Positions 9,147-17,331 of a DNA stretch of 36,702 nucleotides are shown here, piece by piece; positions within the stretch are counted from its first letter, which is position 1, and every line of letters starts with the position of its first letter. The notes beneath the pieces are model-generated. The model did no database searches. It was not told the DNA's origin and worked only from the letters and a program-made list of their open reading frames with translations. The position numbers and the translations under genes were made by a program. The stretch comes from Dyella ginsengisoli LA-4 (GTDB lineage Bacteria > Pseudomonadota > Gammaproteobacteria > Xanthomonadales > Rhodanobacteraceae). The DNA lies in assembly GCF_000334915.1 (NCBI RefSeq), contig NZ_AMSF01000079.1:1-36702 (forward strand), in the 5' to 3' direction.

Positions 9147-9286
9147 GAGGTCCCCTCCCCGCGGCGGATCGCTCGGATCGATGCGGGGGAATGCTGGACC
9201 CGATGGCGGGCCGGGGACTGTGCCGGAAGTACCGAAGGATGCGCCGGCTCAGCGGCAGCGCACGCCTCCCTGTCGTGGTGGCAGGG

Positions 9287-9469
9287 TCAGCGCTTGCAGG
9301 TATTGACGCCGATCAGGCTGTACAGCGGGCAGAAGTTGAACAGACCGGTGGCCAGCGGCACCACCCCGATCCACGCCCACACCGGGCCGCCGGTAACCGC
9401 CCACACGATCAGCAGCAGACCGACTGCGATACGAAGCCACTTGTCCACCGAACCGACGTTGGATTTCAT
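9287..9469 (-). CDS. DUF2892 small membrane protein, intact copy
   Basis: 60 residues from ATG 9469; AGGAGG at 9478-9483 has an 8-nt spacer to it but only 2 nt to the in-frame ATG at 9475, which decides the start. MKSNVGSVDKWLRIAVGLLL begins the first of two hydrophobic helices; AWIGVVPLATGLFNFCPLYS forms the second and carries the family's conserved cysteine, with another in VNTCKR. DUF2892 domains occur alone or fused to rhodanese (YgaP). Role unproven; sulfur or redox links are inferred from the family. It lies 140 nt upstream of phoD on the same strand and has an FNR-like box in front of it. Confidence 0.88.
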   Translation of the reverse strand: MKSNVGSVDKWLRIAVGLLLIVWAVTGGPVWAWIGVVPLATGLFNFCPLYSLIGVNTCKR

Positions 9470-9523
9470 GCGCATGCCCTCCTGAAGATGGGCGCAGCAT
9501 GGCAGTTCGGGATCGGGCTCCCT

Positions 9524-9537
9524 TTGATCACGGTCAA
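9524..9537 (-). promoter_or_regulatory. FNR/ANR-type site upstream of the DUF2892 gene
   Basis: TTGAT-CACG-GTCAA matches the FNR/ANR consensus TTGAT-N4-ATCAA with one mismatch. It ends 54 nt upstream of ATG 9469, a fitting place for an activator site. The aligned position upstream of the second, broken copy (gaccgcggccaactg) has lost the left half. Oxygen-responsive control is an inference. Confidence 0.5.
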
Positions 9538-9837
9538 CTGCGGCCGAGAACAGTCCATGGCCGGCACAGGTGTCTTCTCCCGGGCGGACGAACCGACCTG
9601 AGGAAGTCCCACCCGGAGCCTTGTCGCCGGCATCGAGCCATCGCCCGATCCAGTCGATGATCGGCGCGCGCCTCGGCGAACGCGCGGTCGCAGCGATGGC
9701 CGACGGGACCCACACCGCTGACGGTGCGGTGATATCGAACGCCCTTCCTGGCGCAGCAAGCCGCGGCACAAAGCTTTCGAAGTGAACGCGCACCCCAACG
9801 CCCGTTCTAGCCGCCCGTTCTGGCCATCCGTTCCCGG

Positions 9838-11007
9838 CTACGCGCCGATGGGCAGCCCTTGCGCCCAGCCCCGGGCCATGGCCGTCGCCAACGCCGGATA
9901 ATCCGTGGATCGGCTGCTTTCGTTTCTCGCCCTGCAGAAGCCCTCGTCGCGATTGAACAGGGACGCCGCCAGGCCCCGACCGGCCATGATGATGTTCGTG
10001 GTCTTTTCGAGTCGCGCCTGCGTGAATCCGGCGAACGCACGCTGCAGGTCGCCAGGGCTTTCCTTCAGATACCGCGCGAGATGCCAGGCATCCTCCAGCG
10101 CCTGGCAGGCGCCCTGGCCGGACGTCGGCAGCGGCGCATGGGCGGCGTCGCCGACCAGGATCAGGTTGCCCCTGTGCCAGCGGCGGATCGGATCGTGGTC
10201 ATGCACGTGGATCTTGTTGATGCGCTCGACCGGGGTGCGTTCGACGATCCGTCGCACCCGCCGCGGCCAGCGGCAGAGGAGGCTGCGCAACTCGTCCCGG
10301 TATCGGGACCGGTCGCTCACCCCCACCTCGGCACAGGCCGCTCCGGCCGCCCAGTACGCCTTGCGCCGGGTGACCGGGACGATGCCGACGCGCTCGCCCA
10401 CGCCCCAGTAGTCGTCGACCACGATGTCCTCGAACGTGTCCTCCGCGGACTCGCAGACGCCGACCCAATTGACGAAGCCCTGGTAGACCGGGGTCGCGTC
10501 TCCGTGCACGAATCGACGGGCATGCGAAGCCATGCGGCCATCCGCACCGACGACGACATCCGGCTCGATCCACGTTCCGTTCCCGAACCGGACCCGGGCA
10601 CGGCCGGCGAGCCCGGCTTCGATCTCCGCGACGTCGTGCGCGTAGCGGATCGCACCGCCCAGGGATTCGAACCTGGCGATCAGAATGCCGAGGAAATCGC
10701 TTCGCAGAACGGAGAGGCTCGGGTAACCCAGGCGGCGATTGATGAGCTCGATATCGATCGCGCCCAGATCCTCGTTGTCGCTGGAGAACCGGCGCATCCG
10801 CGAGGGCTGCCCGGACACGGACTCGAGCTCGCTCCAGACGCCGAGCTGGTCCAGCACATACGCGGCGTTCGGCCAGACGACGATGCCGGCACCGATGTTC
10901 GATGCAACGGCATGTCGCTCGTAGACCTCGACGTCGAACCCCTGCAGCTTCAGCGCAATGGCGCAACCGACCCCTGCAACCCCGCCGCCGAGCATGGTGA
11001 TCTTCAT
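9838..11007 (-). CDS. FAD-dependent monooxygenase (group A flavoprotein hydroxylase)
   Basis: 389 residues from ATG 11007, where MKITMLGGGVAGVGCAIALK places the dinucleotide-binding GxGxxG right at the N-terminus; AGGGA lies about 10 nt upstream. Frames open further upstream add only residues before the Rossmann strand. Further family motifs are the DG region VVVGADGR and the flavin motif ILVGDAAHAPLPTSGQGA followed by CQALEDAWHLA. These mark the PHBH/UbiH/salicylate hydroxylase-like class, which uses NAD(P)H and O2 to hydroxylate aromatic or polycyclic substrates in the cytosol. No neighbour indicates a pathway, so the substrate is open. It stands alone between DUF2892 and the M61 peptidase, all on the minus strand with gaps of more than 270 nt. 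Confidence 0.9.
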   Translation of the reverse strand: MKITMLGGGVAGVGCAIALKLQGFDVEVYERHAVASNIGAGIVVWPNAAYVLDQLGVWSELESVSGQPSRMRRFSSDNEDLGAIDIELINRRLGYPSLSVLRSDFLGILIARFESLGGAIRYAHDVAEIEAGLAGRARVRFGNGTWIEPDVVVGADGRMASHARRFVHGDATPVYQGFVNWVGVCESAEDTFEDIVVDDYWGVGERVGIVPVTRRKAYWAAGAACAEVGVSDRSRYRDELRSLLCRWPRRVRRIVERTPVERINKIHVHDHDPIRRWHRGNLILVGDAAHAPLPTSGQGACQALEDAWHLARYLKESPGDLQRAFAGFTQARLEKTTNIIMAGRGLAASLFNRDEGFCRARNESSRSTDYPALATAMARGWAQGLPIGA

Positions 11008-11235
11008 GTCATCGAAATCCCTGTCGTCGAGATGGCTCAAAGGAGAAAGCCGCAAAGCCCGCGGGGAACCTTACCCCAAGGGGTTGTCTCCGCCACGACA
11101 TGAGCACCCGGGGCTGACCCGGCTCTCCCGGACGCCGCCGGGCGGGGACTGGGTTTTCCCGGCGCGGCTGCGTGGTGACCCGATACTCATCCGCGTTCGT
11201 CGAGTCGACCCGCGGGAGTGGGCAACACCGACCCG

Positions 11236-11251
11236 GGCGGCGGATGCCGCC
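11236..11251 (-). terminator. GC-rich hairpin downstream of the M61 peptidase gene
   Basis: GGCGGC and GCCGCC form a perfect 6-bp stem around a GGAT loop, 33 nt past the stop. No run of T follows on the minus strand, so intrinsic termination is weakly supported. Confidence 0.3.
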
Positions 11252-11283
11252 TCCCGGAAAATCGCGCGCGCCCCTGCTTCGGC

Positions 11284-13209
11284 TCAGCCCCCTGCCGGCT
11301 TCGCAATATCGCCGAGGTAATCGGGCTTGCTGCCATCGCGCAGCAGATGCGGGTACTTCAGGCCGTCGTGGTAATCGACCGCGAGCGTGCGGTAGGTGTC
11401 GAGATAGGAGACCGTGAGCGTGATCGGTGCGCGGCCGCCCTTGGCCTGCCGGATGGCGTCCTTGAGCGCATCGCCGGTGAAATGCTCGCCGTCGACGGCA
11501 ACGATCTTCATGCCCGGCACCAGGCCGGCCGTGTAGGCCGGGCCATCCCACTGCACGTCGCTCACCTCGCCCTCGTCGGACATCGTCGCGCCGATCGAAT
11601 AGGCCAGGTCGATGCGGTGGTCCGCGCGCGACACGGCCTGGTCGTAGTCGGAGGGCGTATCGGTATACACCAGCTTCCAGCCGCCCCGCTCGATGCCGTG
11701 TTCCGGCAGCACCTTGCCGGTGTCGTCCAGACGCTGACGCAGGAAGCCTGCCCAGTCGAACGGCTGCGCCTGGTTCAGTGCGCCCACGAGGTCGTCGAAC
11801 GTGTAGGTGCGGGTGACGTAGCTGCCGTTGTCCATGCTGTAGAACAACCGGGCGAAATCATCCAGCGAGCGGCGGTTGTGGCTGAGCTGGCGGATCTGAG
11901 TGTCGACATCCAGCCACAACAGCTCGCCTTCCGGATAGAAGTCCGTGCCACGGCGGTAGTTGGCCCAGTAATCGCCGTTGAAATACAGCAACTGCGCACT
12001 GGTCGCAGTGTCCTGCAGCGGGCGCCAGGCGCGTCCGGTGCGGTGGGCCATCTTCGCCGCGACCGAGGCCAGCGAATCGCGGAACTGTGAAGGTGTCAGC
12101 AGGCCCGAGCGCACCGCCAGCACGGCCGACCAGTACTCGGTCAGGCCCTCGTACGACCACACCATGTCGGCGGGCTGCGGGGTGTTGAACGCCGGCGTCC
12201 ACATGTCGGCCGGACGGCGGAACTTGCCGTTCCAGGAGTGGGTGAATTCGTGCGGGATCAGCGTGGCCGAGGCGAGGAACGCGTCGGGATCGGTGAGGAA
12301 GGTCGCGCCGGTCATCTCGAAGCTCGACTGGTGATGCTCCAGCCCGGTGCCGGCGACGTGATCGGACACCGTCAGCAGAAGGTCATAGTGGTCGTAATGG
12401 TGCGCGTGGAACAGCGCATACAGCTGCTTCACCATGCGGCGATACGCGGCCACGTGCGCATCGCTGATCTGCACCGACGCCGCGCTGTCGCCCACGATGT
12501 TCAGGTGCACCGGCGTCTTGTCCCCCGGGGCCAGATCGACGCGCCGGAAGTGCTCGCCCGCGATCAGCGGCGAGTCGATGAAGTTGTTGAAGCTCATCGG
12601 CTTGAAATGCACCGTATCTTCCGAGCGGCTCGCCACCTCCATCGCCGTGGCGAACTGCCAGCCCGACGGCAGCACCACGGTGGGCCGGATCGGGATGTCC
12701 CGTGCGTAGTAACCGCCGGGATAGAACGCCACCTGCGTCGGATTCAGGTCCGCCAGATGCGGCGTGGACCACACCTCGTAGCCGTACCAGACGCCCGGCC
12801 CGGGCGACAGGTACTGGAAGGCCAGCTCGATGCGGTCAGCGCCCTGCGGCACGTCCAGGTGGAACGTGTACATGTCCACCACGTCGCGCCGCCACGGCAG
12901 CTGCCTGCCGTTCGCCGTGACGATCAGCCCCGCGATGTTCGCGATGCCACCATCCGGCGCATGGTCGGGCAGCGGCCACTTCGGGTAGTACAGAGTCAAC
13001 GGCCCGGGCGACACCGGAATCGTCTCGTGCATGCGGTAGATGCGCCGCGGCGCATCGCGCAGGTCCATCGTGATGGCCAACGTTCCTGGATATGGGGTGT
13101 CCTTCGACGCGTCAGGCGCCGACGCCTGCGCGACGCACACCATGGACACGACACACCCTGCGACCAGGGCAAGCGCCTGGATGCCCTGACGAACAGATAC
13201 CGATTTCAC
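11284..13209 (-). CDS. Secreted M61 family (glycyl aminopeptidase-like) metallopeptidase with PDZ domain
   Basis: 641 residues from GTG 13209, which has AGGGGG with a 5-nt spacer; the in-frame ATG at 13245 has no such site. VKSVSVRQGIQALALVAGCV and following residues to AQASA form the signal peptide. The zinc site HEFTH is at about 320-324 (PHEFTHSWNGKF), with the third ligand in WSYEGLTEYW near 353. An N-terminal beta domain precedes it. A C-terminal PDZ-like domain is visible (AYTAGLVPGMKIVAVDGE, ITLTVSYLDTYRTL). Acts in the periplasm on peptides, with the family's reported preference for N-terminal glycine or alanine. A palindrome lies 88 nt upstream of the start. Confidence 0.92.
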   Translation of the reverse strand: MKSVSVRQGIQALALVAGCVVSMVCVAQASAPDASKDTPYPGTLAITMDLRDAPRRIYRMHETIPVSPGPLTLYYPKWPLPDHAPDGGIANIAGLIVTANGRQLPWRRDVVDMYTFHLDVPQGADRIELAFQYLSPGPGVWYGYEVWSTPHLADLNPTQVAFYPGGYYARDIPIRPTVVLPSGWQFATAMEVASRSEDTVHFKPMSFNNFIDSPLIAGEHFRRVDLAPGDKTPVHLNIVGDSAASVQISDAHVAAYRRMVKQLYALFHAHHYDHYDLLLTVSDHVAGTGLEHHQSSFEMTGATFLTDPDAFLASATLIPHEFTHSWNGKFRRPADMWTPAFNTPQPADMVWSYEGLTEYWSAVLAVRSGLLTPSQFRDSLASVAAKMAHRTGRAWRPLQDTATSAQLLYFNGDYWANYRRGTDFYPEGELLWLDVDTQIRQLSHNRRSLDDFARLFYSMDNGSYVTRTYTFDDLVGALNQAQPFDWAGFLRQRLDDTGKVLPEHGIERGGWKLVYTDTPSDYDQAVSRADHRIDLAYSIGATMSDEGEVSDVQWDGPAYTAGLVPGMKIVAVDGEHFTGDALKDAIRQAKGGRAPITLTVSYLDTYRTLAVDYHDGLKYPHLLRDGSKPDYLGDIAKPAGG

Positions 13210-13296
13210 TTGAACCCCCTGGGACCAGCGATGACCGTCCCGCACGCCAGACGCAAGAAATAGCTCGACGGCCGTGGACGCAACGCTTGAGGGTGT

Positions 13297-13317
13297 ACGT
13301 CACCGCACAGGTGACGT
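13297..13317. promoter_or_regulatory. 21-bp palindrome upstream of the M61 gene, possible operator
   Basis: ACGTCACC and GGTGACGT are perfect 8-bp inverted arms around GCACA. The centre is about 98 nt upstream of the GTG start. Size and symmetry fit a dimeric repressor or activator site. The regulator is unknown. Confidence 0.45.
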
Positions 13318-13683
13318 CAACTTGCCTCAAGAGGGGCGCGGAAGCTCCTTCCGACGGCCGGCAAGAACCGGGACTGGCACAGTCCCCCAAGGCCCCATTC
13401 AGACGGGCAAATGAGCCCGCCCCCGTTTTGCTGACCTTGGCAAAGGGGCCGCTCGCGCGGCCCTGGCAGGAAATGGTCCAGGGCATGGATACCCCAGGTA
13501 ACACCATGCAGGAGCGGTCGCCGTTACGGGCACGATCCTGGCGCCGTCGACAACCCGGAGCCAGGTGGTCAGCGACAAGACGGGGAGATGCCCCTCGTCA
13601 TTGAAGTCGAATAGCAACCGCGCGCCTGTGGTTGACTCCGCCGGCGAACAGGCAACCCCGGTTCGCCCCTTCGGCTGGCCGGA
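13318..13683. other. Intergenic stretch without supportable gene
   Basis: About 365 bases. Only a small hairpin stands out: GGGACT at 13370-13375 pairs with AGTCCC at 13381-13386 around GGCAC. Frames here overlap on both strands and carry no motif or ribosome site. Confidence 0.45.
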
Positions 13684-13866
13684 TCAGCGCTTGCAGGTGT
13701 TGACGCCGACCAGCTTGCACAGCGGGCAGAAGTTGAGCAGCCCCGTAGCCAGCGGCACCACCCCGATCCACGCCCGCACCCGTCAGCCGGTGACCGCCCA
13801 CGCGATCAGCAAGAGACCGGCTGCGATGCGAAGCCACTTGCCCATACCCCCGGCGTTGGATTTCAT
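13684..13866 (-). pseudogene. DUF2892 gene, second copy, interrupted by in-frame TGA
   Basis: Exactly 183 nt, like the intact copy at 9287-9469, same start context (two ATGs, AGGAGG in front) and same end (VNTCKR). Translated through, 47 of 60 residues agree with copy 1. Codon 28, GGC (Gly) in copy 1, is TGA at 13783-13785; nearby Pro29 and Trp31 are both Arg and Tyr50 is Cys, as expected of relaxed selection. Similarity extends upstream over about 60 nt, but the FNR-like box seen at copy 1 is degraded. The first 27 residues could still be made as a one-helix peptide; function is doubtful. Confidence 0.85.
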
Positions 13867-14127
13867 GCGCATGCCCTCCTCAAGTTGGGCACAGCATGGC
13901 AGCGCGCGCGCGCCCTGACCGCGGCCAACTGCCTGGGGGAACCGTATGTGGTCGGCCCCAAGTTCCGCTCCCGGTGAAGACGAAAGCGATGCGCCCCAAA
14001 TGGAATGGCCCCTGATCCTTTGGCCAGGGTGGGAAGCACCCCTGCATCGGCTCGCACACGCAGGAGGCAAGCACAAGGACGCCATGAGATGGGCCTGGAT
14101 GTCCGCTTCATGACGAACGATCGCGTG

Positions 14128-14589
14128 TCAGTGCGAGGGGGCCTTGGCTGACACTGGCTCCATGCGCAGCCGCTTCCGTTCGTAGTCGATCAGCAACTGG
14201 TTGGCATCTCGATAGCGGTTGGCTGACAGAGCTCTACGGATCATTGCCGAGATCTGCTCGTCGTTCCTTCCCTCCAGCGGAGGGTGGGTCACCATTCCAT
14301 CTGTGTCCCCGACATAAGCGTCCGCGACTACCTTCGCCTGCGCAGCGGACAGTCCCAACTTCTGCCAATCCTCGAACAGACTCTTGCGGGCATCGGCCAG
14401 GGTGACCATTCCCGTCTCCCAGTGCTCGTTGTAGCGAACACCGAAGGTCATTCCGCGGCTAAACGCGGCCCTTTGGCTCGCCAAACCCATGAGCTGATCG
14501 GCGGCCTGTGCCTGAGACAGCTTCTGCGCAGCGACGCCGCCACTTGCAAGTACCAACACGCCTACCACACACCATTTCCACTGGTTCAT
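14128..14589 (-). CDS. Small secreted protein of unknown function
   Basis: 153 residues from ATG 14589, chosen because a GGAGGAG-type site lies 5-7 nt upstream and because MNQWKWCVVGVLVLASGGVA then begins a clean signal peptide cut near AAQ. The in-frame ATG at 14613 would add 8 polar residues ahead of it. The mature part is predicted helical: QAADQLMGLASQRAAFSRGM, LSAAQAKVVADAYVGD, then ISAMIRRALSANRYRDANQL, ending in basic residues. No family recognised. No cysteines remain after cleavage, so no disulfide. It stands alone between the broken DUF2892 copy and a gene-poor stretch. Confidence 0.75.
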   Translation of the reverse strand: MNQWKWCVVGVLVLASGGVAAQKLSQAQAADQLMGLASQRAAFSRGMTFGVRYNEHWETGMVTLADARKSLFEDWQKLGLSAAQAKVVADAYVGDTDGMVTHPPLEGRNDEQISAMIRRALSANRYRDANQLLIDYERKRLRMEPVSAKAPSH

Positions 14590-14667
14590 CGCACTCCTCC
14601 ATGACTGCTCCACAAGGGGTAAACCTTCAAAACCGGCGTCCCGTGCACCCGCCTCGACAAATGTCGC

Positions 14668-14886
14668 TCAGTAATCGTTGAACATGCAAGGCCATGAAAT
14701 CGTCGATGCGACGGAGCCCCGCCAAACGCTGGATCCTGTCGACAGCGTCCCCAGTACACGATGCGCATCCTGCAGGTCATATCCAGCGCGCCGGCCTGGC
14801 AGGTCGATCGATTCGAGGCGGAGGCGCCCGGCCGGCAGCCCGTCGCTTGCGGCGTGTACGGCGGAAGACGTTGTCGCAGTATCCAC
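14668..14886 (-). CDS. Possible 72-residue small protein
   Basis: Frame from GTG 14886 with GAGGGG and a 7-nt spacer to a TGA. The product (start MDTATTSSAVHAASDG, end PCMFNDY) has no recognised family and no signal peptide. Codon third positions are moderately G/C rich, but less decisively than in the neighbours. Support is only the ribosome site and open frame. The remainder of 14590-15082 holds nothing else I can name. Confidence 0.25.
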   Translation of the reverse strand: MDTATTSSAVHAASDGLPAGRLRLESIDLPGRRAGYDLQDAHRVLGTLSTGSSVWRGSVASTISWPCMFNDY

Positions 14887-15082
14887 GTGGATTCCCCTCG
14901 GTCAGAACGGCTTGGTCTTGGCGCGCGCGTGAAAGGCTGAACAAGTAACCCAGGCAGCCGCGTGGACGACTGGTGGGGCGAGCGCGGTCACATGCTCCCT
15001 CTCGACGCTCCGAGCAGCAGGGAAAGGAAGCAATATCGACTTGTCGAGGATGCTTGCCACCCGCTTCCGTCCGCCCCCGGAC

Positions 15083-15427
15083 TCAGGGCTTGAACCGGCG
15101 CACTTCCTGCGGCCAGCCGCAGGCCTCGGCCAGCTTGCCGGCCCAATGCCTTGCCGTTTGCTCGTCGGCCGCGTCGATCACGGTGAACCCACCCAGGAAC
15201 TGCGGATGGCGCACGTACGGCCCGTCGGTGAACCTCAACGTGCCGCTGGTGGCATCCGCGCTGAACGCCTCCAGCGGGTCTTCCTCCAATCCCCCGGCGA
15301 ACACATGGACGCCCGCCGTCTTCATCTCGCCCACCACCGCACGCGCCAACGGAACGCGGGCGGCGAACCATGCGTCGCTGTGTTCCCCGACCCACGCCTG
15401 GTTGAAGTAGATGAGGTACTTGCTCAT
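15083..15427 (-). CDS. YCII-related (DGPF) domain protein
   Basis: 114 residues from ATG 15427 (MSKYLIYFNQAWVGEHSDAW), with CGGGG about 6 nt upstream. The family signature is clear in FTDGPYVRHPQFLGGFTVID and AADEQTARHWAGKLAEACGW. YCII/DGPF proteins are small ferredoxin-like-fold cytosolic proteins, often next to ECF sigma factors; no sigma factor is seen here. The reaction is unknown for most members. The gene stands alone and diverges from the DUF3883 gene. Confidence 0.85.
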   Translation of the reverse strand: MSKYLIYFNQAWVGEHSDAWFAARVPLARAVVGEMKTAGVHVFAGGLEEDPLEAFSADATSGTLRFTDGPYVRHPQFLGGFTVIDAADEQTARHWAGKLAEACGWPQEVRRFKP

Positions 15428-15704
15428 GTCATGCCCCGAGGCCACGCAACCCCGATGGCTGCCACTCTCATCACGACGAACGGACTCGTCGCCGTTCGAC
15501 ACGTGTCGGCATGGCAAGCGGAACAGCGGGCAAGCCGCCAGCCGCGCCTGCCACCTGGGACAGGTCGAGCACAAAGCGAAAAGAGACCATTGATCGCTCT
15601 TCACTACCTCCGCCACTCCCCGCCTGTATCGCCTGGTCCCAATGTCAAAGCGCACGCCCGCGCTGAAATTGGCTACGCTTGGCCTGGCTGATCAGGGGGC
15701 GCAC

Positions 15705-16556
15705 GTGGCAACAGGAGAGGAATGGTCTCGGCTGGAGGTGGAAGCCTGCGTGGCCGACTACCTCGCGATGTTGACGCTTCAGCTCAACGGCCAGCGTTAC
15801 AGCAAGACCGAGCACGCCATACGCTTGATGCAGAAGCTCGAGGGGCGCAGCCGTCCATCCATCGAGTTCAAGCACTGCAACATCAGTGCGGTGATGCTGG
15901 AACTGAACTACCCCTACATCCCTGGCTATAAACCGCGCGGCAACTACCAGCACATGTTGCTGGACGTGGTTGAGGCGCAAGTCCAGCTGCGCCCTGATCT
16001 ACAGGACGCCGCCCAGGCGGCCGTGCTACGCCCCGCGGCCGCCATCGCCATCGCCGACGGAGCATCTGTCTGGGTATCGATGCCCAAACCCTCGCGCATT
16101 CGTGAAGCCCCAGCGAACTACGCGCCCAGCTTCTCGCCCGCCAAACGGGATTACCTCGCCCAGGAAGCACGCAACCGCTCGCTCGGGCGCGCCGGCGAAC
16201 TGTTCGTCCTGGAACTGGAAGCGCGCCGCCTGCACGCCGCCGGCAAGAAGGTGCTCAGCAAGCGCATCGAGCACGTCGCCGCGACACGAGGCGACGGCCT
16301 CGGTTTCGACGTGCTGTCGTTCGAAGAAGACGGCCGCGAGCGGCTGATCGAGGTCAAGACGACCGGTTTCGGCGAGCTGACGCCGTTCTACGTCAGCCGT
16401 AACGAACTGGCACGATCCAGGGCTGACGCCGAGCGCTATCAGCTCCATCGCGTCTTCAGCTTCAGGGACAGGCCCCGCATCTTCGCCCTGTCCGGCGCGA
16501 TTGAAGACGCCTGCCACTTGGAAGCAACCACCTACTTGGCACGGGTTGGCAGCTAG
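15705..16556 (+). CDS. DUF3883 protein, PD-(D/E)XK-like nuclease, intact copy
   Basis: 283 residues from GTG 15705, preceded by AGGGGG at 15694-15699 with a 5-nt spacer; the frame is open to an ATG at 15642, but the start of the broken paralogue at 6189 aligns with this GTG. The N-terminal about 100 residues (EWSRLEVEACVADYLAMLTL, SIEFKHCNISAVMLEL, GYKPRGNYQ) form a conserved module often found with this domain, perhaps DNA binding. The C-terminal DUF3883 part has the nuclease-like signature GLGFDVLSFEEDG and LIEVKTT, with D, E and K in the expected order. DUF3883 domains occur in many predicted defence and restriction proteins. A membrane protein gene follows after 45 nt on the same strand. 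Cleavage activity is inferred. Confidence 0.85.
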   Translation: MATGEEWSRLEVEACVADYLAMLTLQLNGQRYSKTEHAIRLMQKLEGRSRPSIEFKHCNISAVMLELNYPYIPGYKPRGNYQHMLLDVVEAQVQLRPDLQDAAQAAVLRPAAAIAIADGASVWVSMPKPSRIREAPANYAPSFSPAKRDYLAQEARNRSLGRAGELFVLELEARRLHAAGKKVLSKRIEHVAATRGDGLGFDVLSFEEDGRERLIEVKTTGFGELTPFYVSRNELARSRADAERYQLHRVFSFRDRPRIFALSGAIEDACHLEATTYLARVGS

Positions 16557-16601
16557 CCAGCGTCAAGGACCTCATACGAAAGACAAGGAGCGCTTTCGCG
16601 C

Positions 16602-17297
16602 ATGGGAACGAAAAAGCTCACTTTCAGCGCATTGGAAAGACGTATCGAGGAGATACCGGAGCATCCCTCATACCAGGTGTTTTCCACTCGCCGCACGATA
16701 TGGGGCACGGGGATCGGCATCGCCGCAGCGCTAGCTGGGCTGCTCCTTGCCAAGATGTTCCCCACCAGCATCACGGCTCTGATCGTGACCGGCGTGCTGC
16801 TTGCCGTGGAGGTGATCGCCTTTGCGATCGCGTGGATTGCCGAGCTTCCGACCCTGAACCTGCGACCATCCAAAGAGCGCCAGCAGTATGCCGAAACACT
16901 GGACTTCGACTTACCGCACTACATCGGGCTCATTGGATGGCTAAAGAGATTCCCCAGAGGACGATTGGAGCTTCTGAGTACCTACTGCGCCCATCGGTTG
17001 GACCGGATGCGGAACAAGCTGCCGCTCCTGACCGGAGGGGTCGAGAAGCTGGGAGCCCTTCCGCTCATCGCAGGGTTGTTTCTGCAGCTCAAAGACCTTC
17101 ATTGGCCCCTCCAGTTGCACTGGCCGCAAATCCTGCTAATCGCCTTCCTGATGCTCTGCTACTGGGCCAGCATGCTGCAGCTGAGCCTACGCTTTCGCTT
17201 GGAGCTTTACGACGCGCTGCTTGGCCAAGCACTGCGCGATCAGGACCAAGAATCACGTCCGAACTTCGCCACCTCGATGGCGCAGCGGCCGGAATAA
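16602..17297 (+). CDS. Four-helix membrane protein of unknown function, partner of DUF3883 gene
   Basis: 231 residues from ATG 16602; AAGGAG lies upstream with a rather long 11-nt spacer. Hydrophobic segments lie at about 34-52, 56-79 (ALIVTGVLLAVEVIAFAIAW), 148-165 (LGALPLIAGLFLQL) and 174-196 (QILLIAFLMLCYWASMLQLS). They are paired as two hairpins around a cytosolic-looking, basic 65-residue loop (PSKERQQYAETLDFDLP, RLDRMRNKLP). I do not recognise a family. Its position 45 nt behind the nuclease-like gene suggests cotranscription. A nuclease-like sensor plus a small membrane protein is an arrangement known from abortive-infection systems, but that reading is inference. Confidence 0.7.
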   Translation: MGTKKLTFSALERRIEEIPEHPSYQVFSTRRTIWGTGIGIAAALAGLLLAKMFPTSITALIVTGVLLAVEVIAFAIAWIAELPTLNLRPSKERQQYAETLDFDLPHYIGLIGWLKRFPRGRLELLSTYCAHRLDRMRNKLPLLTGGVEKLGALPLIAGLFLQLKDLHWPLQLHWPQILLIAFLMLCYWASMLQLSLRFRLELYDALLGQALRDQDQESRPNFATSMAQRPE

Positions 17298-17325
17298 AGT
17301 GCGCTCTGACCTTCTATTTTCCCCG
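17297..17325. repeat. Half REP-like arm
   Basis: AAAGTGCGCTCTGAC followed by CTTCTATTTTCCCC matches the right arm of the REP-like palindrome seen whole at 33160-33212. It abuts the stop codon of the membrane protein gene. The matching left-type arm is at 18747-18772. Confidence 0.55.
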
Positions 17326-17331
17326 CTTTCG

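Noticed and set aside
13783-13785. TGA as a selenocysteine codon in the second DUF2892 copy
   Set aside because: The aligned residue is glycine, not cysteine; neighbouring residues are also changed as in a decaying gene, and no selenocysteine hairpin was seen.
15030-15060. Further REP-like copy (ATCGACTTGTCGAGGAT)
   Set aside because: Only the central block is similar and no outer arms could be matched.
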